From Hallerella succinigenes (GTDB lineage: Bacteria > Fibrobacterota > Fibrobacteria > Fibrobacterales > Fibrobacteraceae), in NCBI RefSeq assembly GCF_002797675.1, contig NZ_PGEX01000001.1, positions 2,790,001 to 2,854,000 of the forward strand: a stretch of 64,000 nt of DNA. The letters are read 5' to 3'. Below the pieces are notes generated by a model that worked only from the letters and a program-made list of their open reading frames with translations, made no database searches and was not told the DNA's origin. A program made the translations under genes and the position numbers. Below are positions 51,423 to 60,367 of the stretch, one piece after another. Numbering within the stretch: position 1 is the first letter of the stretch; each line of letters opens with the position of its first letter.

Positions 51423-52124
51423 CTATTCCGGCAGGGATTCGGCGAGGAGCTGCGCCACGTCTGCTGGATTCGAATGGGTGAGCATCCCCTGGTTGAATTC
51501 GATTTCGAAACCCAGATACTCCGAATCCTTGTACTGCTTGCGAAGTGCGGTCGCGTGTCCGTCGGTCTTGCCAAGGTACGGGTAGTTAAAACGGACGCGC
51601 AGTTCCGGGAAGTAGGTTTCCAGGTTTTTCTTGAGAGCCTTGGCGTAGGCGGCTTCCTTTTTGCGGGAAGGGTCGTACAGAATGCCGATGTCCGCATTGC
51701 GCACCTTACCATCGAGTTCCGGGGTAAAGCTATGGATGGAAAGGTGAATGATTTGGGAAGGATTCTTTTTGGAAAGCTCCGCCTTGACCGCACCGAGAAA
51801 AGCGTCGCGGAAACCGTCCCAGTAGCCTTCCATGCGTTGCTTTTCCACATCGGTCGCCTGTTCGGTGAATTCCGAGTAACGGTGGTTCTTGTTGCTGTTG
51901 CGGTTCAGGTCGATCGCAAGGCGGGTATAGGCGCCCTGGATTGCGTACGAGGTACGGAGGATTTTTGCGAGTTCCCAAAAAACGTCTCCGGCACCGATGT
52001 CGTAACCGCGGTGCGTTTTTAAGACAGCTTTTGCTTCCTTGCTTTTGAAGTGAGCCTTCAAAAATTCTGGAACGGCGTTCGAAGCGTGTTCACTACTCAA
52101 GAAAAGGACGGATTTTTTCTGCAT
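51423..52124 (-). CDS. N-formylglutamate amidohydrolase family protein
   Basis: 233 residues of the FGase fold. The family blocks are [12 protein letters not shown] (Glu-His metal site), [19 protein letters not shown] and [12 protein letters not shown] with [10 protein letters not shown]. Classical members release formate from N-formylglutamate in histidine breakdown, but no other hut genes are near and many relatives have unknown amide substrates. It is divergent from the thi operon; its start and the thi promoter overlap within 20 bp. Confidence 0.83.
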   Translation of the reverse strand: MQKKSVLFLSSEHASNAVPEFLKAHFKSKEAKAVLKTHRGYDIGAGDVFWELAKILRTSYAIQGAYTRLAIDLNRNSNKNHRYSEFTEQATDVEKQRMEGYWDGFRDAFLGAVKAELSKKNPSQIIHLSIHSFTPELDGKVRNADIGILYDPSRKKEAAYAKALKKNLETYFPELRVRFNYPYLGKTDGHATALRKQYKDSEYLGFEIEFNQGMLTHSNPADVAQLLAESLPE

Positions 52125-52128
52125 AGCC

Positions 52129-52134
52129 TATATT
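52129..52134 (+). promoter_or_regulatory. -10-like box TATATT for the thi operon
   Basis: TATATT in GCCTATATTATAG gives a start near 52141 and a leader of about 130 nt that contains the TPP riboswitch. Confidence 0.5.
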
Positions 52135-52189
52135 ATAGAAATTCGTACGCTTCACTCCAGCGAAATAATATTTATTTTTTAGCTAGATC

Positions 52190-52270
52190 ATACGGGAGCT
52201 GGTGTGTACCGGCTGAGAGGAAGTTTTTAACTTCGACCGCACCTGATTTGGATAATGCCAACGGAGGTAC
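52190..52270 (+). promoter_or_regulatory. TPP riboswitch
   Basis: The thi-box core is plain: CGGCTGAGAGG, then ACCTGATTTGGATAATGCC and AACGGAGGTA. The ribosome site GGAGG (52263-52267) lies inside the 3' edge of the aptamer, so thiamine pyrophosphate probably blocks translation of thiS; no separate terminator hairpin is seen. Confidence 0.95.
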
Positions 52271-52271
52271 T

Positions 52272-52481
52272 ATGATAAAAGTAAACGGTGTCGATATCGA
52301 TACGGATGGAAAATCCTTTGCGGGAAAATCCATCGCCGAATATCTTTCAACCACAAATTTTGATTCGAAACGGATTGCCGTTGAAAAAAACGGTGAAATC
52401 GTTCCTAAGGCAAAGTACGCAGAAACGCTCCTCGCGGATGGCGACACCTTGGAAGTGGTCAGCTTTGTAGGAGGCGGCTGA
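52272..52481 (+). CDS. thiS: Sulfur carrier protein ThiS
   Basis: 69 residues, ubiquitin-like beta-grasp, ending in the required Gly-Gly as FVGGG, with one more Gly than the usual end. The C-terminal glycine is adenylated by ThiF and then carries the sulfur for the thiazole ring. The N-terminal part has a short insert ([16 protein letters not shown]) compared with E. coli ThiS. Directly under the TPP riboswitch; its stop overlaps the thiF start as TGATG. Confidence 0.92.
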   Translation: MIKVNGVDIDTDGKSFAGKSIAEYLSTTNFDSKRIAVEKNGEIVPKAKYAETLLADGDTLEVVSFVGGG

Positions 52482-53152
52482 TGTCGAACCTCCCTTCTAA
52501 AGAAGAAATGTTCCGGGCTCTAGTCGAACGACAGGGCTTAGAAAATGTGCAAAAGTTGCAGGCGGCGACGGTGGCGGTTTGCGGCCTTGGCGGTCTAGGT
52601 TCGAATGTGGCGATTGCGCTTGCTCGCGCTGGAGTGGGGAAGCTCATTTTGGTCGACTGCGATACGGTGGATGTCACGAATTTGCACCGTCAGCAGTATA
52701 AGGCGTGCCAGGTGGGGATGCCCAAAACGGACGCTCTTTCCCAGAATCTGAAAGAGATCGCGCCTTACATTCAAATAGAAACGCATTTTGTCCGCATGAC
52801 CGAAGAAAGCACGCTCGCCCTGGTCGACCGTGCAGATGTTGTCTGCGAAGCCTTTGACAAAGCCGAAGCGAAGGCGATGCTTGTGAACACGGTCCTCGAA
52901 AAAAATCCTGGACAGGTTCTGGTTGCCGCATCGGGAATGGCGGGCTTTGATTCGGCGAATACCATCTTGACCCGAAAGGTCATGAAAAACTTTTACCTGT
53001 GCGGAGACGGCACAAGCGACGTGAATCAGGGCATTGGACTGATAGCCCCGCGCGTGATGGCTTGTGCAGCGCATGAGGCTTTGACAATTATCCGCATTCT
53101 TTGCGGAATGGAAAATAAAATCGCAAAGAAGGAATGTGAAAATGGAAAATGA
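52481..53152 (+). CDS. thiF: ThiS adenylyltransferase ThiF (short type)
   Basis: 223 residues of E1/MoeB fold. The nucleotide-binding [19 protein letters not shown] and [13 protein letters not shown] blocks are intact. The two CxxC zinc pairs of E. coli ThiF are absent, as in the shorter family-2 ThiF proteins of many anaerobes. It adenylates the C-terminus of ThiS. Coupled to thiS by a 1-nt overlap, with its end overlapping thiG by 11 nt. Confidence 0.9.
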   Translation: MSNLPSKEEMFRALVERQGLENVQKLQAATVAVCGLGGLGSNVAIALARAGVGKLILVDCDTVDVTNLHRQQYKACQVGMPKTDALSQNLKEIAPYIQIETHFVRMTEESTLALVDRADVVCEAFDKAEAKAMLVNTVLEKNPGQVLVAASGMAGFDSANTILTRKVMKNFYLCGDGTSDVNQGIGLIAPRVMACAAHEALTIIRILCGMENKIAKKECENGK

Positions 53153-53912
53153 TAAACTGGTGATTGGCGGTCATGCATTCGGATCCCGCTTTATTCTAGG
53201 TTCCGGCAAATATTCTTTGAAGCTTATCGAAGCGGCGGTGCAGTATGCGGGTGCAGAAATCATCACGTGTGCGGTGCGTCGCGCAAATACCAAGGAACAT
53301 GAAAATATCCTCGATTACATTCCGAAGAGTGCAACTCTTTTGCCGAATACTTCGGGTGCGCGAAATGCGGAAGAAGCGGTGCGTATTGCACGCCTTGCCC
53401 GTGAACTCGGCTGCGGTGATTTTGTAAAAATCGAAATCATGCGCGACTCCAAATATCTTTTGCCGGATAACTATGAAACGGTGAAGGCTACGGAAGTCCT
53501 TGCGAAGGAAGGCTTTGTCGTAATGCCGTACATGTATCCGGATCTGAATGTGGCGCGTGATCTGGTGAATGCAGGCGCTGCTGCTGTGATGCCGCTTGCG
53601 TCGCCGATCGGTTCGAACCGGGGTCTTGCGACGAAGGATTTCATCCAGATTTTGATTGACGAAATTGAACTCCCGATTATTGTGGATGCTGGCATCGGTA
53701 AGCCGTCTGAAGCATGCGCCGCCATGGAAATGGGCGCAGCCGCCATTATGGCGAATACGGCTCTTGCCACAGCGGGCGATTTGCCTCGTATGGCCGCTGC
53801 CTTTAAGTCTGCAATCGAAGCTGGTAGAAACGCTTACCTTGCTGGCCTTGGCCGCGTGCTTTCCCGTGGAGCAAGTTCCAGCGACCCGCTCACAGGATTC
53901 CTCCGCGACTAA
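53142..53912 (+). CDS. thiG: Thiazole synthase
   Basis: 256 residues, TIM barrel. The Schiff-base lysine lies in ITCAVRRAN to [11 protein letters not shown] region, and [32 protein letters not shown] and [10 protein letters not shown] are ThiG blocks. It joins deoxyxylulose phosphate, dehydroglycine and ThiS-thiocarboxylate to make the thiazole phosphate. I prefer ATG 53142 ([10 protein letters not shown]) with AAGGA upstream over the GTG at 53136. Confidence 0.94.
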   Translation: MENDKLVIGGHAFGSRFILGSGKYSLKLIEAAVQYAGAEIITCAVRRANTKEHENILDYIPKSATLLPNTSGARNAEEAVRIARLARELGCGDFVKIEIMRDSKYLLPDNYETVKATEVLAKEGFVVMPYMYPDLNVARDLVNAGAAAVMPLASPIGSNRGLATKDFIQILIDEIELPIIVDAGIGKPSEACAAMEMGAAAIMANTALATAGDLPRMAAAFKSAIEAGRNAYLAGLGRVLSRGASSSDPLTGFLRD

Positions 53913-53922
53913 GGACTTTTAT

Positions 53923-54801
53923 ATGAATCGTTTTGCTTCCGCTATTTTCGTTCTTACCGTCGCGGCTGCGGCTTATGCGACTACTTGTCTCGATGCATAT
54001 CGCTACGCTGATATGGGTGTTCATAGTTACATTCAAGTGTACGATGCGTATGTAGATAGCTCGTATCAATATTGGGCCGATGATGACTTCGTAATGTCAA
54101 AATATGAGTACGAGAATGGAGCAATATCTAAGATTACCAGGAATGATTCAGGTAAAGAAGTTGCTCAACAAATCAATATTTTTAATGATGATTCAAAGTT
54201 AAGCGGAACCGGAGAAGAATTCTACTATCAGAAAAGTATCAACGGGGATACGATTTCGGTTTTATTCAAAATATTTGAAGATGGAAAGGAAATCGTTTAC
54301 GACCTGGGAAAATATTTTACTTCGGGTAGTATCAGCTATTCCAAAGAGTATAGGGAAAAGTATTGTGAAGAAGGGTCTTGCTATTCGGAGCTTAATGTTT
54401 ACACGTATATAAGCAACGACACTTTGTATGATATTGTGGTTCAATCTTATGAAGATGGCTATTTGGACACAACACAGCATGAAATTGTGATTCTAGATTC
54501 TCAAGATTCCTTAAAATGTTCTGAGTGGTATTATGATGATGAAGATAGGGAATTCTACGAACACACAAAAATAGAAGTCATTGATGATGAAGGTGGATTT
54601 GTTGTTGTTTCTACGCGATTACACGATGGGTATTTAAGAAAAGATTTTATGCGTTATGTGAATGGTAAAGTTCCTGAAAATGAGGGCGTAACTCATGTTG
54701 GACGTCGCGCCATTGTAAATCCTACACCTAGTAAAATGTTTATGCGAGATCTTAAAGGTCGTAAGCAGAACAAACGCGTACCTTATCACGTTATCTTTTA
54801 A
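53923..54801 (+). CDS. Secreted orphan protein inserted between thiG and thiH
   Basis: 292 residues. A clear signal peptide (MNRFASAIFVLTVAAAAYAT) is followed by an acidic, Tyr/Asp-rich body with many short strands (YEYENGAISKITRND, DTISVLFKIFEDGKEIVYD) that resembles repeat-type beta proteins; a basic tail (RDLKGRKQNKRVPYH) ends it. Not a thiamine enzyme that I know. It is strikingly more AT-rich than thiG and thiH and uses A/T-ending codons, so it looks acquired. AAGGA before the ATG shows that it can be translated from the thi transcript. Gaps to thiG and thiH are 10 and 14 bp, so the operon stays intact around it. Function unknown. Confidence 0.75.
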   Translation: MNRFASAIFVLTVAAAAYATTCLDAYRYADMGVHSYIQVYDAYVDSSYQYWADDDFVMSKYEYENGAISKITRNDSGKEVAQQINIFNDDSKLSGTGEEFYYQKSINGDTISVLFKIFEDGKEIVYDLGKYFTSGSISYSKEYREKYCEEGSCYSELNVYTYISNDTLYDIVVQSYEDGYLDTTQHEIVILDSQDSLKCSEWYYDDEDREFYEHTKIEVIDDEGGFVVVSTRLHDGYLRKDFMRYVNGKVPENEGVTHVGRRAIVNPTPSKMFMRDLKGRKQNKRVPYHVIF

Positions 54802-54815
54802 GTGGTTGAATTTTT

Positions 54816-56162
54816 ATGTCTGAAAAAGAATATCACGACGAACGTTTTTTGATAGATTCCGAAGCCCTGTCTCCAGCTGTGCTCGAACGCAAACATCGTT
54901 TGGAAAAGGACCCGAATTCCCGAACCAATTTTATGGAATACATGAAGGGAATGGAAGTTCTCAAGTCCGATATTTACGGACGTGTGATGGGCCATGTTGA
55001 TACTTATGATTATTCCAAGTACACGGCTGCCGATGTGCGCCGAGCCTTGGAACATGACACTTGCTCGATCGAAGACTTTAAGGCTCTTCTTTCTCCGGCA
55101 GCGGCTCCGTATTTGGAAAAAATGGCGCAGAAGGCAAAACTCGAAACGAGCAAGCACTTTGGCAATACGGTCTATTTCTTTACGCCGCTCTACATCGCCA
55201 ACTACTGCGAAAACTACTGCGTCTATTGCGGCTTCAACTGCTACAACAAAATCAAACGCGTCCAGCTTTCCATGGAGCAGATCGAGCGCGAAATGAAAAT
55301 CATCGCCGACAGCGGCATGGAAGAAGTGCTGATCCTTACCGGCGAAAGCCGTGCCAAGAGCAGCGTGGAATACATCGGCGATGCCTGCAAGATTGCTCAC
55401 AAGTACTTCCGCATGGTTGGCGTTGAAGTCTATCCGATGAACACGGACGAGTACAAGTACCTGCATGAATGCGGCGTTGACTACGTTACCGTTTTCCAGG
55501 AAACTTACGACAAGGTCCGCTACGAACAGCTTCACTTGCTTGGCCACAAGCGCGTGTACCCGTACCGCTTTGACTCTCAGGAACGCGCCCTCATGGGTGG
55601 AATGCGCGGTTGCGGATTCTCCGCTTTGCTCGGCCTTTCCGATTTCAGAAAGGACGCCTTGGCGAGCGCTTTGCACGTTTACTATTTGCAAAAGAAGTAT
55701 CCGCATGCGGAAATGAGCCTTTCCTGCCCAAGACTTCGCCCGATTGTGAACAACGACAAGATCAATCCGTTAGATGTTCACGAACGTGAACTTTGCCAGA
55801 TCCTCTGTGCATACCGTATCTTTTTGCCGTTTGTCGGCATCACCGTTTCGAGTCGCGAAAGCAAGGAATTCCGCAATGGCATCGTCAAAATCTGTGCCAC
55901 GAAGATTTCCGCAGGCGTCTCCACGGGCATCGGCGATCACGAAAGCAAGTACAAGATGGATTCCTGCAATCCGCGTACAACCGAAGAAAACGCCGCGAAG
56001 GCGGCTGCCCAAAAAGGCGAAGCCGTTCCAACAGAATCGGCTAATGATGGGGAAGGCGATGAACAGTTTGAAATCAACGATTCTCGCAGCTTCGGAACGA
56101 TGTATAAGGATATCAGTAACGAAGGCTTGCAGCCGGTTCTCAACGATTACCTTTATGTGTAG
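54816..56162 (+). CDS. thiH: 2-iminoacetate synthase ThiH
   Basis: 448-residue radical SAM enzyme. The cluster motif is CENYCVYC (C-x3-C-x2-C, about residues 131-138). ILTGESRAKSSVEYIGDAC and LSCPRLRPIVNNDK are ThiH-type blocks. It cleaves tyrosine to dehydroglycine and p-cresol, the oxygen-sensitive route to the thiazole. It is longer than E. coli ThiH (about 377), with a low-complexity Ala/Glu/Gly insert at about 395-415 before the conserved end GDEQFEINDSRS. HydG is a close relative, but the thi context and the missing HydG tail cysteines favour ThiH. Confidence 0.9.
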   Translation: MSEKEYHDERFLIDSEALSPAVLERKHRLEKDPNSRTNFMEYMKGMEVLKSDIYGRVMGHVDTYDYSKYTAADVRRALEHDTCSIEDFKALLSPAAAPYLEKMAQKAKLETSKHFGNTVYFFTPLYIANYCENYCVYCGFNCYNKIKRVQLSMEQIEREMKIIADSGMEEVLILTGESRAKSSVEYIGDACKIAHKYFRMVGVEVYPMNTDEYKYLHECGVDYVTVFQETYDKVRYEQLHLLGHKRVYPYRFDSQERALMGGMRGCGFSALLGLSDFRKDALASALHVYYLQKKYPHAEMSLSCPRLRPIVNNDKINPLDVHERELCQILCAYRIFLPFVGITVSSRESKEFRNGIVKICATKISAGVSTGIGDHESKYKMDSCNPRTTEENAAKAAAQKGEAVPTESANDGEGDEQFEINDSRSFGTMYKDISNEGLQPVLNDYLYV

Positions 56163-56278
56163 TGTTCAAGTTGAATTTGGAACCATTGAGTTGCAATATT
56201 GAAAAAGATTTTTTTAGCGTGATGGAAAACGCTCGAGAAATTTTGCTTGGAAAAGACTAAAATTGTTAGTTTTGCACT

Positions 56279-56905
56279 ATGAAAAATCTGGATACGACTC
56301 TTTATTTTGTGACCGACAGCACGGTGGTGCCGGAAGAACTTTTTTTGCCTTCTGTGGAGGCGGCTTGCAAGGGCGGAGTTTCCATGATCCAGCTCCGCGA
56401 AAAAAAATCTTCCACTCGAGAGTATTTGCAGTTGGCGGAAAAGGTCCACGCGATTACCAAACGCTTTCAAATTCCGCTGATTATTGATGACCGTGTCGAT
56501 GTCGCGCTTGCCATCGATGCAGAAGGCGTTCATGTGGGGCAGTCGGATATGCCGGTTGCAATCGCCCGTAAACTGATGGGACCGGATAAAATTGTCGGGG
56601 CAACGACCAAAACGGTTCCGCAGGCTTTGGAAGCTTACCAGGCTGGAGCGGATTACCTCGGAGTCGGAGCGATTTACCCGACGACGACTAAAGTCGTGAC
56701 GATTCTCACGAGCGTCGATACGTTGAAGGAAATTGTAAAAGCGGTTCCGATCCATGTGAATGCAATCGGCGGACTGAACAAGGAAAATATCCAGGTGTTG
56801 CAGGGAACCGGAATTTCGGGCATCTGCGCTGTCTCTGCCATACAAAAAGCAGCCGACCCGGAGGTGGCTGCTCGAGAACTCAAGGCTGCGTTCCTTGCGT
56901 TGTAA
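56279..56905 (+). CDS. thiE: Thiamine-phosphate synthase
   Basis: 208 residues, TIM barrel. QLREKKSSTREYLQ, HVGQSDMP, GATTKTVPQALEA and DYLGVGAIYPTTTK are the ThiE phosphate and pyrophosphate-binding blocks; AIGGLNKENI closes the barrel. It couples HMP-pyrophosphate and thiazole phosphate into thiamine phosphate. It follows thiH by 116 bp, a gap that may hold its own promoter (a TTAGTT box lies 7 nt before the ATG). Its stop abuts the GCS2-type gene stop on the other strand with no spacer. Confidence 0.93.
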   Translation: MKNLDTTLYFVTDSTVVPEELFLPSVEAACKGGVSMIQLREKKSSTREYLQLAEKVHAITKRFQIPLIIDDRVDVALAIDAEGVHVGQSDMPVAIARKLMGPDKIVGATTKTVPQALEAYQAGADYLGVGAIYPTTTKVVTILTSVDTLKEIVKAVPIHVNAIGGLNKENIQVLQGTGISGICAVSAIQKAADPEVAARELKAAFLAL

Positions 56906-58138
56906 TTACATGTAAAGCGTATTTGTCGCAAGCGAGTGGGCGAGTTTCGCATACTCCTGCACAAAGGCTTTTTGGCTCGGCTTTTCGCCGAGCTTTTTCA
57001 CGAGCACAGTCGCGAGCGTTCCGCGGTTCAGAATCTTTTCAAGGACCGTCTGGGATTCTGCGGAAATATCCGAATGCACTTTTTGAAGGATGGCTTTTAA
57101 AAGGTCCTTCGCCTGCATTTCGGAAGTTTCCATTCCAAAGATTTTCAGATAATCGGCATCCTGAATCAGAGCTTCTTCCGCATCCTTGACGGTCGCAAAA
57201 AGAATCTTGACGAGCTTGTCCGTGTCGAATGCTTTTTGCACTTCGAGAGAGGCAAACGTTCCCTTCGCAAATCCCTTGAGAATAGCCATTTCAAATTCCG
57301 CAAGGGCGACGTCCGCCTTGGGGCATTCCTGAATGTCCACCAGTCGAATTTCCACCGCTCCACGGTCAAAGCGTGCAATAGCTCCGCGGCTGTTCAAGAA
57401 GAAATGATTCAGCAGATGATCCGTATCGTACGGCGCAATATCACGTTTGACGACTTCAAAGATTTTTTCGTTGTAATCCGCTTCGGTAAAGATCGCTTCC
57501 GGAATCACCTTGCCGGTAATGCTAGGAATTTTTTCCTGATTGTGACGGTACGTTTCAATGCGAGCATCCTTGTAGCCTGTGTAACGGCTATCGAGATAAG
57601 GACTCGACGCGGCAAATGCCGGAATCAGCGGCAAGAGCAGTCGAATCGCCGCGTGAAGCTTCCCGAATTCTTCATCGCCGCAGAACGAAATATTCAAATG
57701 CGTGGACTGCAAATTGGCCCAGCCGTGACCGCGGCAGTCAAAGATGCGATCGTACGCTTCGTAGATCTCGTTGCAGTCATACGGCCAAAGCGTTGTTTCT
57801 GTCATCGGATCCATAAACGGATGCGCTGCGGTCGGCAAAAGCTCTGCGTCGATCTTTGAAAGCGTTTCGTTCGCCGCAAGGATTTCCTGGTGGAATCGAT
57901 CGCTCCAACCGGCAAAACTGTTCGCCGGTTCTGCACACTTGAATTCAAGAACGTGGGAAACGAGTTCGTTCGAAAGCCCGACGTCACCGTGTTGCAAGTC
58001 CGAACGGTTTTCGCCGTTTTCGTCTTTGCCGAGAACCGCATCGACGCGGGGCAGAACTTTGCCGGTTTCTTTAGAAACGATCATATATTCGAGTTCAAGC
58101 CCGAACCGATCGAAGAGATGCCAAGGAGAATTGCTCAT
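56906..58138 (-). CDS. GCS2-family carboxylate-amine ligase
   Basis: 410 residues of the glutamine-synthetase-fold GCS2 group. The N-terminal FGLELEYMIV carries metal-binding glutamates, and GHGWANLQSTHLNISF and FDRGAVEIRLVDIQECP are further active-site strands. Such enzymes join an amine to a glutamate (or similar) carboxylate with ATP, as in gamma-glutamylcysteine formation; the actual partner is unknown. It overlaps the ATP-grasp gene by 4 nt (ATGA) and is the last gene of the leftward trio. It is not a standard GshA; no glutathione synthetase of the GshB type is seen. Confidence 0.82.
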   Translation of the reverse strand: MSNSPWHLFDRFGLELEYMIVSKETGKVLPRVDAVLGKDENGENRSDLQHGDVGLSNELVSHVLEFKCAEPANSFAGWSDRFHQEILAANETLSKIDAELLPTAAHPFMDPMTETTLWPYDCNEIYEAYDRIFDCRGHGWANLQSTHLNISFCGDEEFGKLHAAIRLLLPLIPAFAASSPYLDSRYTGYKDARIETYRHNQEKIPSITGKVIPEAIFTEADYNEKIFEVVKRDIAPYDTDHLLNHFFLNSRGAIARFDRGAVEIRLVDIQECPKADVALAEFEMAILKGFAKGTFASLEVQKAFDTDKLVKILFATVKDAEEALIQDADYLKIFGMETSEMQAKDLLKAILQKVHSDISAESQTVLEKILNRGTLATVLVKKLGEKPSQKAFVQEYAKLAHSLATNTLYM

Positions 58139-59643
58139 AAGATGTAAGAATCGATTCCGTGATGTTGCAGCAAACGTTGCTGTGCCGAGTTCATGCGTTC
58201 TTCGATGCGGCGGCGCAGGGAGTGCATGATCGTGAGATAGACCTTTTCTCCGCCGATTTGGTCTTCGATGTTGTCATCGATGCTCGGGTTGTCATTGACT
58301 TCAATCACCATCGGTTTGCCGTTGACTTCTTTGAGGTCGACGCCATACAGACCGTTGCCAATGAGGGAGGCAACGCGAAGGGCCGCCTTGATGATGCCGT
58401 GGGGAACTTCGTCAAGAGGCACGCAGTCAAAGAGGCCGCAGATGTCGTCTTCGTTTTTGGAGTTCCAGTTGTAAATCTGCCAATGGTCCTTGGCCATGTA
58501 ATAACGGCAAGCGTAGAACGGTCTGCCGTCGAGAATGCCGATTCTCCAGTCGAATTTCGTCGGGGTGAATTCCTGGGCAATGATCAGGTCGCTGCTTTCG
58601 AACATCTTGTCGAGATTCGCCTGTAGTTCCTTTTCATCCTTGACTTTGACGACGCCCATGGAGAAACTCGAATCCGGAGCTTTCAAAATCATCGGAAAAC
58701 CGATTTGCTTGGAAAGCTCGTGGCGGTTTTCGGAATGGGCGATAATCGTATGTGGCGCGGGAATCTTTCCGACCGTCATCAGTTCCTGCAGGTAAACCTT
58801 GTTCGAACAGCGGAGAATGCTGTCCGGGTCGTCGATTACGGCGATTCCCTGGGACTGTGCACGGCGTGCGAATGCGTACGTGTGATGGTTCACATTGGTC
58901 GTTTCGCGGATAAAGAGTGCATCGAATTCGCCGACGCGGTGGTAATCTTTTTTGGTGATGAGCTCGACGCGGAAACCCGTTTTTTCGGCGGCGGCGATAA
59001 ACTTTTGAATCGCTTTCGCATTGGACGGCGGTTCCTTTTCTTCCGGGTTGACGAGGATTGCGAGGTCGTAGAGATAGTCGTCCGTGTGAGCCGATGAAAA
59101 GCGGTTCTTGTCGAAGTATTCCTTAGCGAACTGGTCCACCATTTCCAAATGGGAATCCGGAATTTCGTTCACGCAGATCGGGCGGATACTCTGAATAAAC
59201 CATTTCTGTTTAAACACAAAGTGCGCACGCAGAAGCGGAGCCTGGAACTGTCGGTAAAGCTCCTGTGAAAGTTCTAGATATTGCGGGCTCACGTTCTGAC
59301 CGAAGTAAATCGACAGGGTGAATTCCGAGCCGGTAAGCTTGTGCAGACTTTTCTGGATCAAGTCGTCGATTTCTTCTGAGATGTTCTTGACAACAGCAGG
59401 TGCTTTGAAATCACGAATGCTTTTGACGTTCGGAATGACTTTGTGACCACGGGCTTCGGCGAGCAGGGATACGTAGTAGCCTTTGCTTTGGTAGCTGTAG
59501 TCTTTGCACAGGTTGAAGACGCGCACGTTTCGCATCTTCGTGAATTCTGTATTTGTCAAGTAATCCTTGGCAGATACGACCTGCACTTCAGAAACGTGAA
59601 ACTTCCAGTTCTTCGGATTGTTGACAACGATGAGTTTTTTCAT
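58135..59643 (-). CDS. RimK-like ATP-grasp ligase with RLAN N-terminal domain
   Basis: 502 residues. The first ~180 (MKKLIVVNNPKNWKFHVSEV, VFNLCKDYSYQSKGYYVSLL) match the RLAN domain that precedes certain RimK-like ligases. The ATP-grasp fold covers about 270-480, with GFPMILKAPDSSFSMGV as the ATP-binding lysine and loop region and VDLKEVNGKPMVIEVNDNP as the Mg-binding strand. It should form an amide or peptide bond by activating a carboxylate. The gene overlaps both neighbours by 4 nt, so all three proteins are made together. The substrate is unknown. Confidence 0.85.
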   Translation of the reverse strand: MKKLIVVNNPKNWKFHVSEVQVVSAKDYLTNTEFTKMRNVRVFNLCKDYSYQSKGYYVSLLAEARGHKVIPNVKSIRDFKAPAVVKNISEEIDDLIQKSLHKLTGSEFTLSIYFGQNVSPQYLELSQELYRQFQAPLLRAHFVFKQKWFIQSIRPICVNEIPDSHLEMVDQFAKEYFDKNRFSSAHTDDYLYDLAILVNPEEKEPPSNAKAIQKFIAAAEKTGFRVELITKKDYHRVGEFDALFIRETTNVNHHTYAFARRAQSQGIAVIDDPDSILRCSNKVYLQELMTVGKIPAPHTIIAHSENRHELSKQIGFPMILKAPDSSFSMGVVKVKDEKELQANLDKMFESSDLIIAQEFTPTKFDWRIGILDGRPFYACRYYMAKDHWQIYNWNSKNEDDICGLFDCVPLDEVPHGIIKAALRVASLIGNGLYGVDLKEVNGKPMVIEVNDNPSIDDNIEDQIGGEKVYLTIMHSLRRRIEERMNSAQQRLLQHHGIDSYIL

Positions 59644-60341
59644 TTCTTTTTTGGTTGTACGGCAAGTATTAAGCTGTCGTAAGTGAGAATACCTAAGAGA
59701 ATACTATGTACGAGTCGATTACGTTCAACTGCGTAATAGTGATCATGGGCAATTGGATTTGTACAGTCCGGATCAGCAATTAAGAATTTCTTCTCTTCGT
59801 TTTCACCGTAGACGACAACAAAGTGACCCATCGGGTCGCCGTGGATATCATCAAAAACGGACATGTTGTCCGAGTTCGTATATTCCCGTTTGCTCTGATA
59901 CAGAAAAGTAGTAGAAACGCCCGCAATCAGGGGAACGTTCTTTTTGAAATAGCGGTCGAAAAGCCCCGGTTTGAAGTCTTTGAGGCTTACGATTCCGCCC
60001 AATTCAATAAATCGGAGATACGCCTTGATGGCGACGCGGAGCTTGGCACGATGCTTGGCCGCATATTCCTGCCGCAGCTTGTCGGCAAGCGCTTCCATAG
60101 ATAAATTAACCCACGTGGGATCAAAGATCTCTAGGTTGACAGAATGGATGGTTGCATCGAATCCGCGCTTTAAGGCGTCGAGGCCGAGAAAGACTCCTAG
60201 GGTTCCGCCTCCTTCGAGCATCTCAATCTCGCTGATCAGCCGATGGAGGGAAATCTGGTAACCGTAGTGATGGTAGATCGCGTGCAGGCTTGTAGGCCCG
60301 CACGTCACGTCATCCGGTTGTGGAAGAATCTTGACATTCAT
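59640..60341 (-). CDS. C39-like papain-fold cysteine peptidase
   Basis: 233 residues, no signal peptide. LPQPDDVTCGPTSLHAIYHH contains the oxyanion Gln8 and nucleophile Cys14, GDPMGHFVVVYGENEE the catalytic His, and FLIADPD the Asp, a full C39-type set. C39 domains trim leader peptides in exporter proteins, but this one stands free and is cytoplasmic. It may process or transfer the product of the adjacent ligases. It starts 26 bp after the dnaJ stop with no terminator between, so it is probably read with the chaperone genes. A GGGTG lies before ATG 60341. Confidence 0.8.
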   Translation of the reverse strand: MNVKILPQPDDVTCGPTSLHAIYHHYGYQISLHRLISEIEMLEGGGTLGVFLGLDALKRGFDATIHSVNLEIFDPTWVNLSMEALADKLRQEYAAKHRAKLRVAIKAYLRFIELGGIVSLKDFKPGLFDRYFKKNVPLIAGVSTTFLYQSKREYTNSDNMSVFDDIHGDPMGHFVVVYGENEEKKFLIADPDCTNPIAHDHYYAVERNRLVHSILLGILTYDSLILAVQPKKK

Positions 60342-60367
60342 GATTCACCCGGATTTTGAATTCTTTT

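Noticed and set aside
54816-56162. HydG (hydrogenase maturation) instead of ThiH
   Set aside because: The gene sits in a thi operon, and HydG's C-terminal cluster cysteines are missing.
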